Below, one piece after another: positions 1-6,795 of a stretch of DNA of 11,222 nt; the stretch's first letter is position 1; every line of letters begins with the position of its first letter. Origin of the DNA: Deinococcus sp. (lineage in GTDB: Bacteria > Deinococcota > Deinococci > Deinococcales > Thermaceae); assembly GCA_023382135.1 (NCBI GenBank), contig JAMCQK010000091.1, positions 1 through 11,222 on the forward strand, read 5' to 3'. The translations under genes and the position numbers were made by a program. The notes under the pieces are model-generated. The model saw nothing but the letters and a program-made list of their open reading frames with translations. It ran no database searches and had not been told where the DNA came from.

Positions 1-11
1 AAAAACCTCAG

Positions 12-43
12 ACTAGGTCGGAACGGTACCGTTCCGACCTAGT
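12..43 (-). terminator. Perfect 32-bp palindrome, candidate terminator of the aldo/keto reductase gene
   Basis: The half-site ACTAGGTCGGAACGGT is followed directly by its exact reverse complement, so a transcript from either strand could fold into a hairpin of about 14 bp with a 4-nt loop. It lies about 40 nt beyond the stop of the minus-strand aldo/keto reductase. Read on that strand, it is followed after six bases by five T residues at the window edge. The gap between stem and T-run is longer than in a classical intrinsic terminator. A dimer-bound operator or an interspersed palindrome is therefore also possible. Confidence 0.45.
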
Positions 44-44
44 G

Positions 45-72
45 ATAGATTCTTCGTTTCACTCAGAATGAC
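45..72. repeat. REP-like short interspersed sequence
   Basis: The stretch contains ATTCT at 49-53 and its inverted copy AGAAT at 65-69 around a TCGTTTCACTC core. From memory, it closely resembles the GATTCTTCGCTTCGCTCAGAATGAC type of interspersed repeat found in many unrelated bacterial genomes. It abuts the perfect palindrome at 12-43 and lies in the 3' region of the aldo/keto reductase gene. Only one copy is visible in this window, so its repeat status rests on recollection of the motif. Confidence 0.35.
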
Positions 73-82
73 GGTGCGCTTA

Positions 83-1036
83 CTATGCCGGGTTAAGGAT
101 AGCCTCGATCTTCTCAACTGCATCCTGCGGCAGGTCAACCCCGGCAGCGCCAAGGCTCTCCTTGATCTGCTCCAGCTTGGTGGCCCCGGTAATCGCGCTG
201 GAAAGGCCTTTCTGCCTCAGCACCCAGGCAAGCGCAAGTTGGGTGCGCGAAAGACCCAGGCCATCCGCCACTTTCTTGAGTTTCTTTACCTTATCCAGGT
301 TTTCTTTGGACATATAGCGGCTCACGAACCCCGGGTGGCGCTCCAGGCGGCTGCCTTTGGGTGTTCCTTTGTCGTAGCGGCCGGTGAGCACACCCTGCGC
401 CAGCGGGCTCCAGACTACAACGCCCATGCCGTAGCGCTCGGTCTCGGGGAGAATCTGGCTCTCGACGCGTTCGCGGTAAAGCATGGAGTACTGCGGCTGT
501 TCCACCACGGGTGGGTGCAGGTGGTTAGCCCTCGCGAACTCGCAGGCTTCCACAATTCGGGGAGCGGGCCATTCGCTGGTTCCCCAGTAGAGGATGTATC
601 CGTGGTCCACCAGGTTGGAAAATGTGGAGACAATCTCTTCCATGGGCACATCTGGGTCGTAGCGATGGGCAAAGTAGAGGTCCAGGTAGTCGGTGCCCAT
701 GCGCTCGAGGCTTCTGAAGATGGACTCGGTCACGTGCTTACGCGAAAGCCCCTTGTCGTTTACGTTCTTCGACATGGGCCAGAACACCTTGGAGGACATT
801 ACCAAGGTATCTCGCGGGAACTCGGCCAGCGCCTTGCTCATCAGGATCTCGGCCTTGCCGGTGGCGTAGACGTCGGCATTGTCAAAGAAATTGACCCCGT
901 GATCGTAGGCATAGCGGACAATCTGCCGTATGGTTTTCAGATCGTTCACAGCGTCGCCATAGGTGATCCAGGCGCCCAGGGAAATTTCCGAAACTTTGAT
1001 GCCCCACTTTCCGAGTTTGCGATAGCGCATGTCCAT
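83..1036 (-). CDS. Aldo/keto reductase, Kv-channel beta-subunit type (AKR6-like)
   Basis: This is a predicted NADP(H)-dependent carbonyl/alcohol oxidoreductase with the TIM-barrel fold, cytoplasmic, 317 residues. The tetrad positions are Asp52 and Tyr57 (FDNADVYATGKAE), Lys83 (SSKVFW) and His124 (DLYFAHRYDP). The sequence tracks the potassium-channel beta subunits closely: GLSRKH at 96-101, YWGTSEW at 150-156 and WSPLAQGVLTGRYDKG at 209-224. Those proteins usually carry Asn at the fourth tetrad position; this one has the His of ordinary aldo/keto reductases. The ATG at 1036 was chosen because GGAGG lies seven bases upstream. A start at 1090 is open but would add 18 residues with no family match. 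The gene is monocistronic and divergent from the DUF2268-like gene. The substrate cannot be told from sequence. Confidence 0.93.
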   Translation of the reverse strand: MDMRYRKLGKWGIKVSEISLGAWITYGDAVNDLKTIRQIVRYAYDHGVNFFDNADVYATGKAEILMSKALAEFPRDTLVMSSKVFWPMSKNVNDKGLSRKHVTESIFRSLERMGTDYLDLYFAHRYDPDVPMEEIVSTFSNLVDHGYILYWGTSEWPAPRIVEACEFARANHLHPPVVEQPQYSMLYRERVESQILPETERYGMGVVVWSPLAQGVLTGRYDKGTPKGSRLERHPGFVSRYMSKENLDKVKKLKKVADGLGLSRTQLALAWVLRQKGLSSAITGATKLEQIKESLGAAGVDLPQDAVEKIEAILNPA

Positions 1037-1055
1037 GGTTGAGCCTCCAAAGCAA

Positions 1056-1084
1056 AGCTTACGCCTAGTTTTATGCAACGCCAA
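1056..1084 (-). promoter_or_regulatory. Candidate sigma-A promoter of the aldo/keto reductase gene
   Basis: On the minus strand TTGGCG (1084-1079) is followed after 17 bases by TAAGCT (1061-1056), then GGAGG and the ATG at 1036. Spacing is ideal but each hexamer is only a moderate match. It was found by eye. Confidence 0.3.
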
Positions 1085-1271
1085 GAACAAATTCCCCGCG
1101 GAGTCTGCCCAGGGCGCATCCAGAGGGCCTGGAATGATACGGCGCAGGCCTTGGCGCTAGAACCTGGCGTTTAGGCGGGGCTGAGAAACGAGTTATTTTG
1201 CCCAACGGCATCTTGCGGGAGGCTAACCCCCGCTGCCAGCGTTGCTGCGGAAGCACTATCATCAAAGGTGG

Positions 1272-2339
1272 ATGCAAGTAGAGGTGTTCGACACCATTGG
1301 AAAACTGGAACCGCTGTTTACCTCGGTATCGCCAGCTCGTGAGCGCTTTGCGGCGGGCGATCTGGCTGCGGGGCTGGCAGCGTGGCGATCCTTTGAAACT
1401 GAAACAGGAATAGCCGCCAGGGTCTACCCAGGCTACCGCGTGATGGAGGCGGCAGAGCTTGATGGCTACCAGGTGATGTCTGCCCGGCAGATGTGGGGGC
1501 TTTTCAACCCCGCGCGCAAAATTGAGGCGAGCGCCTGGGCGTTCGAGCGTTTTCGGCAACTGGAACTTCCCGGCCAGGCGGGCGCGTGGCTGCAAGAGTT
1601 AGCAACTCCGTTTGGCGAGCTGGCTCTAAAGGTGGAGCTGCTGGTCGTGCCCGCCGACCCTGCTAACCGCCGCCTGATGCTGAGCTCTTTTGGCTTGAGC
1701 GGGTTTGCGGGGGTTCCCGGCAAGATTCTTTTGCAGATCTGGCCGAGCGAGGGGAACCTCGAGCGGCTTCCCGCGGTGCTGGCGCGCCTGCTGGCGCAGC
1801 AGCTCTGGTGGCAGAGGCCGGGCCGAAGATCCAGGCCAACCTTGGCCGATTTTCTGGTGGTTGAGGGCCTTGCCGCATCTTTCGTATCTGAAAAATTTCC
1901 TGATACAGCGCTTCCTTGGCTGGTGGCATTTGCCAAACCCCGTGACTGGGACCAGGTAATTGCTCAAGTCGCGCGGGAGTTTTATCGGGCCCAAAGCTAC
2001 GCGGACATCGAGGCCGATATCAACGGACGCGCCCTGCCTGCGGGTGAATTGGGGGTGCCAGCGGCAAAAGCCTTATCACTGGAAGAACTGGAGTATGCCC
2101 GCGGGATCATCAAGCCGTCGCTGGCGGAAACCGACAGCCGAAGGATTGCCGCATATCTGTATGGGGATGAGCTGGTGGCTCCGCAAGGGCACGGCGGTGT
2201 AGGGATGGTTCAGTGGGGGGGCCTCGAGGCCTGCTACCGCACCGTCCAGGTGTTCACCGCCCGCATGGGATACGACATCCAAGAATGCCTGGGAAGACCC
2301 ACCGATGAGGTTATCTTTGGATCGGACTATTTCTTCTAA
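1272..2339 (+). CDS. DUF2268 (YjaZ-like) family protein with degenerate zinc-protease site
   Basis: The 355-residue protein has no visible signal peptide or membrane segment. The family is predicted to be zinc metalloproteases with a HExHH-type motif followed by a conserved EGLA segment. Here the TLADFLVVEGLAASF segment (190-204) and the C-terminal helix WGGLEACYRTVQVF plus a final SDYFF match the family. The expected HExHH position reads QQLWW (176-180), so both zinc-binding His and the catalytic Glu are gone. The N-terminal VEVFDTIGKLEPLF also fits the family start. This favours the ATG at 1272 over a TTG at 1242 that would add ten residues. The ribosome site is poor (AAAGG three bases upstream). 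The stop codon TAA at 2337 coincides with the edge of a MITE-like repeat, so the original C-terminus may have differed. The family call is from memory of motifs; the function is probably non-proteolytic, perhaps binding or regulatory. Confidence 0.72.
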   Translation: MQVEVFDTIGKLEPLFTSVSPARERFAAGDLAAGLAAWRSFETETGIAARVYPGYRVMEAAELDGYQVMSARQMWGLFNPARKIEASAWAFERFRQLELPGQAGAWLQELATPFGELALKVELLVVPADPANRRLMLSSFGLSGFAGVPGKILLQIWPSEGNLERLPAVLARLLAQQLWWQRPGRRSRPTLADFLVVEGLAASFVSEKFPDTALPWLVAFAKPRDWDQVIAQVAREFYRAQSYADIEADINGRALPAGELGVPAAKALSLEELEYARGIIKPSLAETDSRRIAAYLYGDELVAPQGHGGVGMVQWGGLEACYRTVQVFTARMGYDIQECLGRPTDEVIFGSDYFF

Positions 2340-2451
2340 GTATCTCCAGTCCAAGTTTGTCGAAAGGTTTGAAAAGCCGCGCTGTGTTCCTTCACTCCCT
2401 CTGGCCCCAGTGAGTTCGACCGAAGGGTCGAACTCACCATGGAGGTACCTA
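2337..2451 (+). mobile_element. MITE-like element, copy A
   Basis: This is a short non-coding element of about 115 bp bounded by TA and imperfect terminal inverted repeats: TAAGTATCTCCA at the left and, in reverse complement, TAGGTACCTCCA at the right (10 of 12 match). Bases 2338-2408 align with the reverse complement of 10391-10460 at about 63 of 71 positions, including a single-base indel. The right part holds a 12-bp perfect stem (2410-2421 with 2426-2437). It contains no transposase gene. TA at both edges would fit mobilisation by an IS630/Tc1-mariner type transposase, which is inference. It lies between convergent genes, and its left edge supplies the stop codon of the upstream gene. Confidence 0.75.
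2410..2437. terminator. 12-bp perfect stem-loop inside MITE copy A, possible bidirectional terminator
   Basis: GTGAGTTCGACC pairs perfectly with GGTCGAACTCAC around the loop GAAG. The hairpin lies in the convergent gap between the DUF2268-like gene and the CDGSH gene, where a bidirectional terminator would be expected. No T-run follows on either strand, so intrinsic termination is uncertain. It may instead serve as mRNA 3'-end protection. Confidence 0.35.
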
Positions 2452-2501
2452 ACCTTTGAAAGCCGCAAGCCTGGACTAACTTTTCAGCTAGCGCTCTTGT
2501 G

Positions 2502-2732
2502 TCACTGCCCAACTGTCAGCGGGTTCTCGTCAATCTCAAGCACCGCCGCCGGCGCCACAAAACCATTGATTTTGTGGGTGCCGTCGCAGAAAGGTTTCTT
2601 GGCGGAACCGCCGCAGCGGCAGAGCGAGACGCGCGGCTTCTCAATTACTTCTTCCTGCCCATCCCGCCGCAGCAGATAGCGCCCGCCGGTCTCGAGGGAG
2701 ATGGGCCCGTTTTCGCGGAACTCAATCTTCAT
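2502..2732 (-). CDS. CDGSH iron-sulfur domain protein
   Basis: This small 76-residue protein is predicted to bind a redox-active [2Fe-2S] cluster through the CDGSH (mitoNEET-type) 3Cys-1His motif. The motif is complete: Cys38, Cys40, Cys49 and His53 in CRCGGSAKKPFCDGTH. The N-terminal strand segment GPISLETGGRYLLRRDG matches prokaryotic single-domain members of the family. The likely role is electron transfer or iron-sulfur storage in the cytoplasm; the partner is unknown. The start lies only nine bases after the stop of the AbrB-type gene. The ribosome site is weak (GTAGG), so translation is probably coupled to the upstream gene. The gene converges with the DUF2268-like gene, with MITE copy A between them. 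Confidence 0.93.
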   Translation of the reverse strand: MKIEFRENGPISLETGGRYLLRRDGQEEVIEKPRVSLCRCGGSAKKPFCDGTHKINGFVAPAAVLEIDENPLTVGQ

Positions 2733-2741
2733 GCCTACAGT

Positions 2742-3230
2742 CTACCGGCTGAGCATGCGTCCCAACAGAGGGATCAGCAAGAAGAGCGTGATCACGCGGA
2801 TCAGGTGGAAGAGCCCCACCATGGCGGGGTTGTTGCCTTCGGCCTGGGCCATCGCACCAAAGCCGGTGATGCCGCCAGGGGCCAACCCAAAGAGCGCGGT
2901 GGCAAAGTTCACATCCGAAAACCTGGCTACCAGGAAAGCGAGCCCCACGCCCACAGCCAGAAAGACTATGGCAGCCAGGAGCGCCCAGGGAAGCGCGGAC
3001 TTGGCTATCTGTAAGAGTTCGCGGGAAAAGGAAAGCCCGATTAGAATGCCCGCGGCAATCTGTACCACGGTGTCAAAGTGAGCGGGCGCGTGGGCGCGGA
3101 CGGGGGACAGCATTTGGAAAGCCCCCGTACCCAGCATGGCACCCACCACTGCTCCCCCGGGTAGACCAAAGCGCATGAATACAAGACCCGACGCCGTTCC
3201 CAGAAAACACGCTGTTAGCAGGCTGGCCAT
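2742..3230 (-). CDS. AbrB-type (PF05145-like) membrane protein, half-size
   Basis: The 162-residue, very hydrophobic protein has about five membrane segments. It matches one unit of the 'AbrB duplication' family, named after E. coli AbrB and thought to be membrane transport or regulatory proteins. Visible hallmarks are GLPGGAVVGAMLG near residues 20-35, the membrane helix IAAGILIGLSF, FATALFGLAPGGITGFGAMA and the closing LFHLIRVITLFLLIPLLGRML. Classical members are about 350 residues with two such units; this one has a single unit and would need to dimerise. The ATG at 3230 is preferred, with a TTG nine bases upstream as the alternative. No good ribosome site is visible, and TATCTT seven bases before the ATG raises the possibility of a leaderless transcript. 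It is the first gene of a two-gene unit with the CDGSH protein. The substrate is unknown. It is unrelated to the Bacillus AbrB transition-state DNA-binding regulator. Confidence 0.85.
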   Translation of the reverse strand: MASLLTACFLGTASGLVFMRFGLPGGAVVGAMLGTGAFQMLSPVRAHAPAHFDTVVQIAAGILIGLSFSRELLQIAKSALPWALLAAIVFLAVGVGLAFLVARFSDVNFATALFGLAPGGITGFGAMAQAEGNNPAMVGLFHLIRVITLFLLIPLLGRMLSR

Positions 3231-3308
3231 GCTTATCAAGATACCGGTCTCTACTGGTGCGCGGAATGTGCTGGAGACAGATGGACTCGCTCAGCCCGTG
3301 AGGGCTAG

Positions 3309-3353
3309 TTGTTTCGCGGCCTTCTCCTTCGCTATACTCGCGGAAACGGAGGG
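3309..3353 (+). promoter_or_regulatory. Promoter and ribosome binding site of the penicillin amidase family gene
   Basis: TTGTTT (3309-3314), an 18-base spacer and TATACT (3333-3338) form a sigma-A-like promoter. The ribosome site ACGGAGGG (3346-3353) sits four bases before the ATG at 3358. This arrangement decides the start: the reading frame stays open upstream to 3136, but that stretch would span the promoter and overlap the divergent AbrB-type gene. Confidence 0.65.
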
Positions 3354-3357
3354 AATT

Positions 3358-5703
3358 ATGCGCAGATTGCTCCGCCTGTTGGGTCGTATTTTGGTGGGAC
3401 TATTGGCACTGGGCCTGGTTGCCTTGCTTGTGGGCTGGTTCTGGATCCGGGGCTCAACGCTTCCGCAGTACACTGGCCGCATTGCACTCAAGGGTCTTTC
3501 CGCCCCGGTGCTGATTGAGCGTGAACCCAGCGGGGTAGCGCACATCAAAGCCCAGAGCCAGGCCGACATGTTTTATGCGCTTGGGGTGGCCCACGCGCAA
3601 GACCGGCTCTGGCAGATGGAATTTCAGCGCCGCGTGGGCGCAGGCCGCCTTTCGGAAGTCTTGGGGGAAGCCACGTTGGAGCAGGACAAGTTCCTGCGCA
3701 CCTGGGGGTTTTACCCAGCGGCCGAATCGGCTTACCAGAGCCTGTCCCCCGAGGGCAAAAGCGTAATCGATTCCTACGTGGCGGGTGTCAACGCTTATCT
3801 GGCCACCCAGCCGCCGCTACCGGTTGAGTTCCGCCTGCTCTCGTTCAAGCCGGAGCCTTGGAAGCCCGCCGACGCCATGGTCTGGGCCAAGATGATGTCC
3901 TATGATCTCTCCGGCAATTGGCGCGGCGAGCTGGAGAACTATGCTTTTCGCGCCCAGGGCATGACGCCAGAACGCATTGCCGAACTTAAACCGCCATACC
4001 CCGAAGACGCGCCCACGGTGCTGCTCTCGGAAGACCTGCGCACCGCGCCCCCACCCAAAGAAAAACAAACCGCGCAGGCCTTGCTTGCTCTGGCCCGCTC
4101 GTTGCCGCAGAGTTTCACCCTTCCATCTGAAGACCGGGCCCGTGCATCCAATAACTGGGTGATCTCGGGAGCAAAAACCACCACCGGTAAACCGCTGTTG
4201 GCCAACGATCCGCACCTTGGCCTGGGCGCACCCTCTGTTTGGTACCTGGCACACCTCGAGGCCCCCGGCTACAACGCCATTGGCGCCACCTTCCCGGGCC
4301 TTCCCGCGGTGGTGATTGGCCGCAACGACTATATTGCCTGGGGCGTGACCACGACGGGCCCCGACGTACAGGACCTGTACATCCTCGAGGAAGCGCCGGG
4401 TGGATACCGCTACCGCGGAACGGTGGAGCCTTACCGCATCCGGCGGGAGGTCATCCGGGTCAAGGGCAAAGACAGCGTGATAATTAACGTGCGGGAAAGC
4501 CGCTACGGGCCGGTAATCAACGACATTGTCAAGGTGGCCGGCACCAAGCCGCTGGCGCTGCGCTGGACTTCGCTCGACCCGGAAGATCGCACCCTCGAGG
4601 CCTTTGTCGGAATTGATAAAGCCAAGAACTGGCAAGACTTTACCCAGGCGCTTTCCTTGTACCGGGCGCCCAGCCAGAACTTTGTGTATGCCGATGTGGA
4701 AGGGAATATCGGCTACATGGCTCCCGCCAAATTTCCCATCCGAAAACCGGGCCACAGCGGGCTCGCCCCGGTTCCAGGCGACGGCAACTGGGACTGGCAA
4801 GGGTATTTACCCCAATCGGAGTGGCCGCAGGTGCTGAACCCCAAAGAGGGTTTTATCGTGACCGCCAACAACAAGGTGACGCCGAAAAACTATCCCCACG
4901 TCCTTTCGCTCGACTGGGAAGAGCCATTCCGCGCTATGCGCATCCGCCAGATGATTCTTTCCAAAGACAAGCTTTCGCCCGAGGATATGCGCGTCATGCA
5001 GCAGGATGTCACCACCTTGTTGTACCCGGAGTTCCGGCCGGTGATTGAGCTTATGAACCCGCTCTCCAGCCGGGCCAAAGAGTGGCAGCAGCGGCTGTTG
5101 GCCTGGGACGGCGTGGCGCGGGAAGACAGCCTCGAGGCCTCGGTGTTCGAGGCCTGGTATTCGGAGCTTTCACGCCTGCCTGCACGCGAAGTGGGCAAAG
5201 ATTTCTGGGAACGGCCGCGCTACCTGAAAGCCGCCATGCAAAAAGGCGATCCCAACTGCGACCAGCCCGGCACCGAGCTCAAAGAGACCTGCCTGGACTA
5301 CGCGGCGTTATCGCTGGAAAAGGTGCTTGACCGCTTTGGGGGCCGTGTCCCCGCCTGGGGAACCGTGCACCGGGCGGTGTTCAAACATCAAGTGCTGACC
5401 TACTCTCCGCTCAAACGTTTTTCCGACCGGCGGGTGGGCTTTGGCGGAGACCGCTACACGGTGAACCGGGGCTCTTACGACCCCGCGAACCTCACCATGA
5501 CCGTGGGTTCCAGCTACCGCGAGGTGATCGATTTCTCCAATCTGGAAAACTCGCTCTTCGTCCAGCCCATGGGCCAGTCCGGCGCGATATTTTCCAACCA
5601 TTATTCAGACCTGCTCGGCAAGTGGCGTTCGGGAGCCTACCTTCCTATGAAGACCAGGAACTACCCCGTAGAGAGCAAACTGGTGTTGGAGCCCCAGCGC
5701 TGA
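3358..5703 (+). CDS. Penicillin amidase family Ntn hydrolase (acylase), membrane-anchored
   Basis: This 781-residue member of the penicillin G acylase / acyl-homoserine-lactone acylase family would hydrolyse an amide bond. The precursor is expected to cleave itself into alpha and beta chains, exposing a new N-terminal Ser. Residues 2-33 are a basic start followed by a long hydrophobic helix ending GWFWIRGS, so the enzyme should face the periplasm, anchored or with a cleaved signal. The alpha-chain motif GVAHIKAQSQADMFYALGVAHAQDRLWQME is clear. The predicted cleavage is before Ser264 in RASNNWVISG. FVYADVEGNIGYMAP and the ANN of VTANNKVTP (about 503-505) match the beta-chain binding and oxyanion region. 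The length is normal for the family and nothing looks broken. The substrate (beta-lactam, N-acyl-homoserine lactone, acyl-amino acid) cannot be decided from sequence. It is transcribed alone from its own promoter. Confidence 0.95.
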   Translation: MRRLLRLLGRILVGLLALGLVALLVGWFWIRGSTLPQYTGRIALKGLSAPVLIEREPSGVAHIKAQSQADMFYALGVAHAQDRLWQMEFQRRVGAGRLSEVLGEATLEQDKFLRTWGFYPAAESAYQSLSPEGKSVIDSYVAGVNAYLATQPPLPVEFRLLSFKPEPWKPADAMVWAKMMSYDLSGNWRGELENYAFRAQGMTPERIAELKPPYPEDAPTVLLSEDLRTAPPPKEKQTAQALLALARSLPQSFTLPSEDRARASNNWVISGAKTTTGKPLLANDPHLGLGAPSVWYLAHLEAPGYNAIGATFPGLPAVVIGRNDYIAWGVTTTGPDVQDLYILEEAPGGYRYRGTVEPYRIRREVIRVKGKDSVIINVRESRYGPVINDIVKVAGTKPLALRWTSLDPEDRTLEAFVGIDKAKNWQDFTQALSLYRAPSQNFVYADVEGNIGYMAPAKFPIRKPGHSGLAPVPGDGNWDWQGYLPQSEWPQVLNPKEGFIVTANNKVTPKNYPHVLSLDWEEPFRAMRIRQMILSKDKLSPEDMRVMQQDVTTLLYPEFRPVIELMNPLSSRAKEWQQRLLAWDGVAREDSLEASVFEAWYSELSRLPAREVGKDFWERPRYLKAAMQKGDPNCDQPGTELKETCLDYAALSLEKVLDRFGGRVPAWGTVHRAVFKHQVLTYSPLKRFSDRRVGFGGDRYTVNRGSYDPANLTMTVGSSYREVIDFSNLENSLFVQPMGQSGAIFSNHYSDLLGKWRSGAYLPMKTRNYPVESKLVLEPQR

Positions 5704-5720
5704 CCCCTGCACTGATAAGT

Positions 5721-5765
5721 TTCTCCCGGGTAAGTCTGCAAGACTTACCCCGACCGAAAGGAGAA
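5721..5765. repeat. Composite stem-loop in the acylase to hydrolase gap
   Basis: A 10-bp perfect stem GGGTAAGTCT (5728-5737) with AGACTTACCC (5741-5750) and loop GCA is enclosed by a second 6-bp pairing, TTCTCC (5721-5726) with GGAGAA (5760-5765). The bulged strand ACCCCGACCGAAAGGAG (5747-5763) recurs with one mismatch near the end of the window. It starts 18 nt after the acylase stop and may act as a terminator, although no T-run follows directly. The rest of the 180-bp gap holds no gene I can support. A TATAGA at about 5814 could be part of a promoter for the next gene, but I see no convincing -35 box. Confidence 0.5.
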
Positions 5766-5883
5766 TGAGCGCCCCCTACTGAGTCTGGCACGCTTTTCCT
5801 TTTGCAGATTCAGTATAGAGCAACTTAGTGATAAGGTTGTGGGCGAAAGACTAACTTCGAGAGGTTGGAAAGGGGGCAGGTAG

Positions 5884-6759
5884 ATGCGTTTTCGCTTGCG
5901 GTGGGCAACCTTTTTGGCGGCCGTGGCTTCTGCTTTTTTTGCGTTGGCCGCACAGCCGGTGGAACCTTATCCGAAAGTTTTTTACGTGACTTACCCCTCG
6001 CTGGACGCGGCCAGGCCGCTCACGGTTGCCGGGCAGCTTCGTATCCCGGCGGACGCGCAGGGCAAGGTGCCAGCGGTGGTTATCATTCACGGCTCTGCGG
6101 GCGTGGACAGCCGGGGCGGCTACTATGCCCAGGCCTTGAACAAGGCGGGAATCGCCACCCTCGAGATCGACATGTGGGCGCCCCGAGGCTTCCTGGGTGG
6201 AGCGGCGGGCCGCCCGAAGAGCGTTCCCGAGACCCTACCCGATGCCTACGGCGCGCTAAAGTTTCTGGCTTCCCAGCCGGTAATCGACCCCGGGCGCATC
6301 GGCATCATGGGCTTTTCCTGGGGCGGCGTGGTCTCCATGTTGACGGCCACCAAGCCTTACACCGAAAAGTACCTGGGCACACAACTGAAGTTCGCCGCGC
6401 ACGCGCCCTTCTACCCGGTCTGCTGGGTGTATAACCGCGTGCCCAGCTACGAGTTCGCCGCGTTCACCGGCGCGCCAGTCTTCATCCAGGCGGGCGAGCT
6501 AGACACTTACGACACCCCAGAGACTTGCCCCAAGCTTGTCGCTAGTCTGCCCGCCTCGGTCCAGCAATTCATTTCGGCCAAGGTCTACCCCGGTGCCACG
6601 CACGCCTGGGACCGGCTGGAGCCTGCCATCAAGGTACAGGACCCGTTCTCGCACCTGGGTAAAGGGGGTGAGGTGGAGTTTGTTCCCAACCCCGAAGTGG
6701 CGGCGCAGTCCCTCGAGGCCCTGGTACAGTTCTTCAAGCAAGCTTTTGGGCTAAAGTAG
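5884..6759 (+). CDS. Secreted dienelactone hydrolase-type alpha/beta hydrolase
   Basis: The 291-residue protein has a typical signal peptide at about residues 1-23 (MRFRLRWATF then a hydrophobic core ending ALAA), so the mature enzyme is probably periplasmic or secreted. The alpha/beta hydrolase hallmarks are the oxyanion loop HGSAG at 69-73 and the nucleophile elbow GFSWGG with Ser145. An acid is near Asp207 (AGELDTYD) and the catalytic His240 is in GATHAWDR. True dienelactone hydrolases use Cys at the elbow; Ser points to an esterase-like member. Cys180 and Cys215 could form a disulfide, which would suit an exported protein. The ATG follows AGGGGG by seven bases. A reading frame from 5865 overlaps in another phase and is not favoured. 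The substrate is unknown. It is separated from glgC by 124 bp and probably transcribed separately. Confidence 0.9.
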   Translation: MRFRLRWATFLAAVASAFFALAAQPVEPYPKVFYVTYPSLDAARPLTVAGQLRIPADAQGKVPAVVIIHGSAGVDSRGGYYAQALNKAGIATLEIDMWAPRGFLGGAAGRPKSVPETLPDAYGALKFLASQPVIDPGRIGIMGFSWGGVVSMLTATKPYTEKYLGTQLKFAAHAPFYPVCWVYNRVPSYEFAAFTGAPVFIQAGELDTYDTPETCPKLVASLPASVQQFISAKVYPGATHAWDRLEPAIKVQDPFSHLGKGGEVEFVPNPEVAAQSLEALVQFFKQAFGLK

Positions 6760-6795
6760 CCCGCTACCGGCCCGTCTTCTTAGGCAGGAATGCTC

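Noticed and set aside
68..1042. A 324-codon plus-strand reading frame
   Set aside because: It lies exactly opposite the aldo/keto reductase gene, has no recognisable domain, and arises from GC-rich third positions of the real gene.
2499..3014. A plus-strand frame opposite the CDGSH and AbrB-type genes
   Set aside because: Both minus-strand proteins carry clear family motifs; this one has none.
3136..3357. A 74-codon N-terminal extension of the penicillin amidase gene
   Set aside because: It crosses a good promoter and the ribosome site at 3346-3353 and overlaps the divergent AbrB-type gene. The ATG at 3358 begins a normal membrane anchor.
3817..4800. A 327-codon minus-strand frame inside the amidase gene
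   Set aside because: Antisense shadow of a strongly supported gene with no family resemblance.
5865..6434. A 189-codon plus-strand frame overlapping the dienelactone hydrolase-type gene
   Set aside because: Other phase of a gene with signal peptide, Ser-Asp-His motifs and a ribosome site; the overlapping product has no domain.
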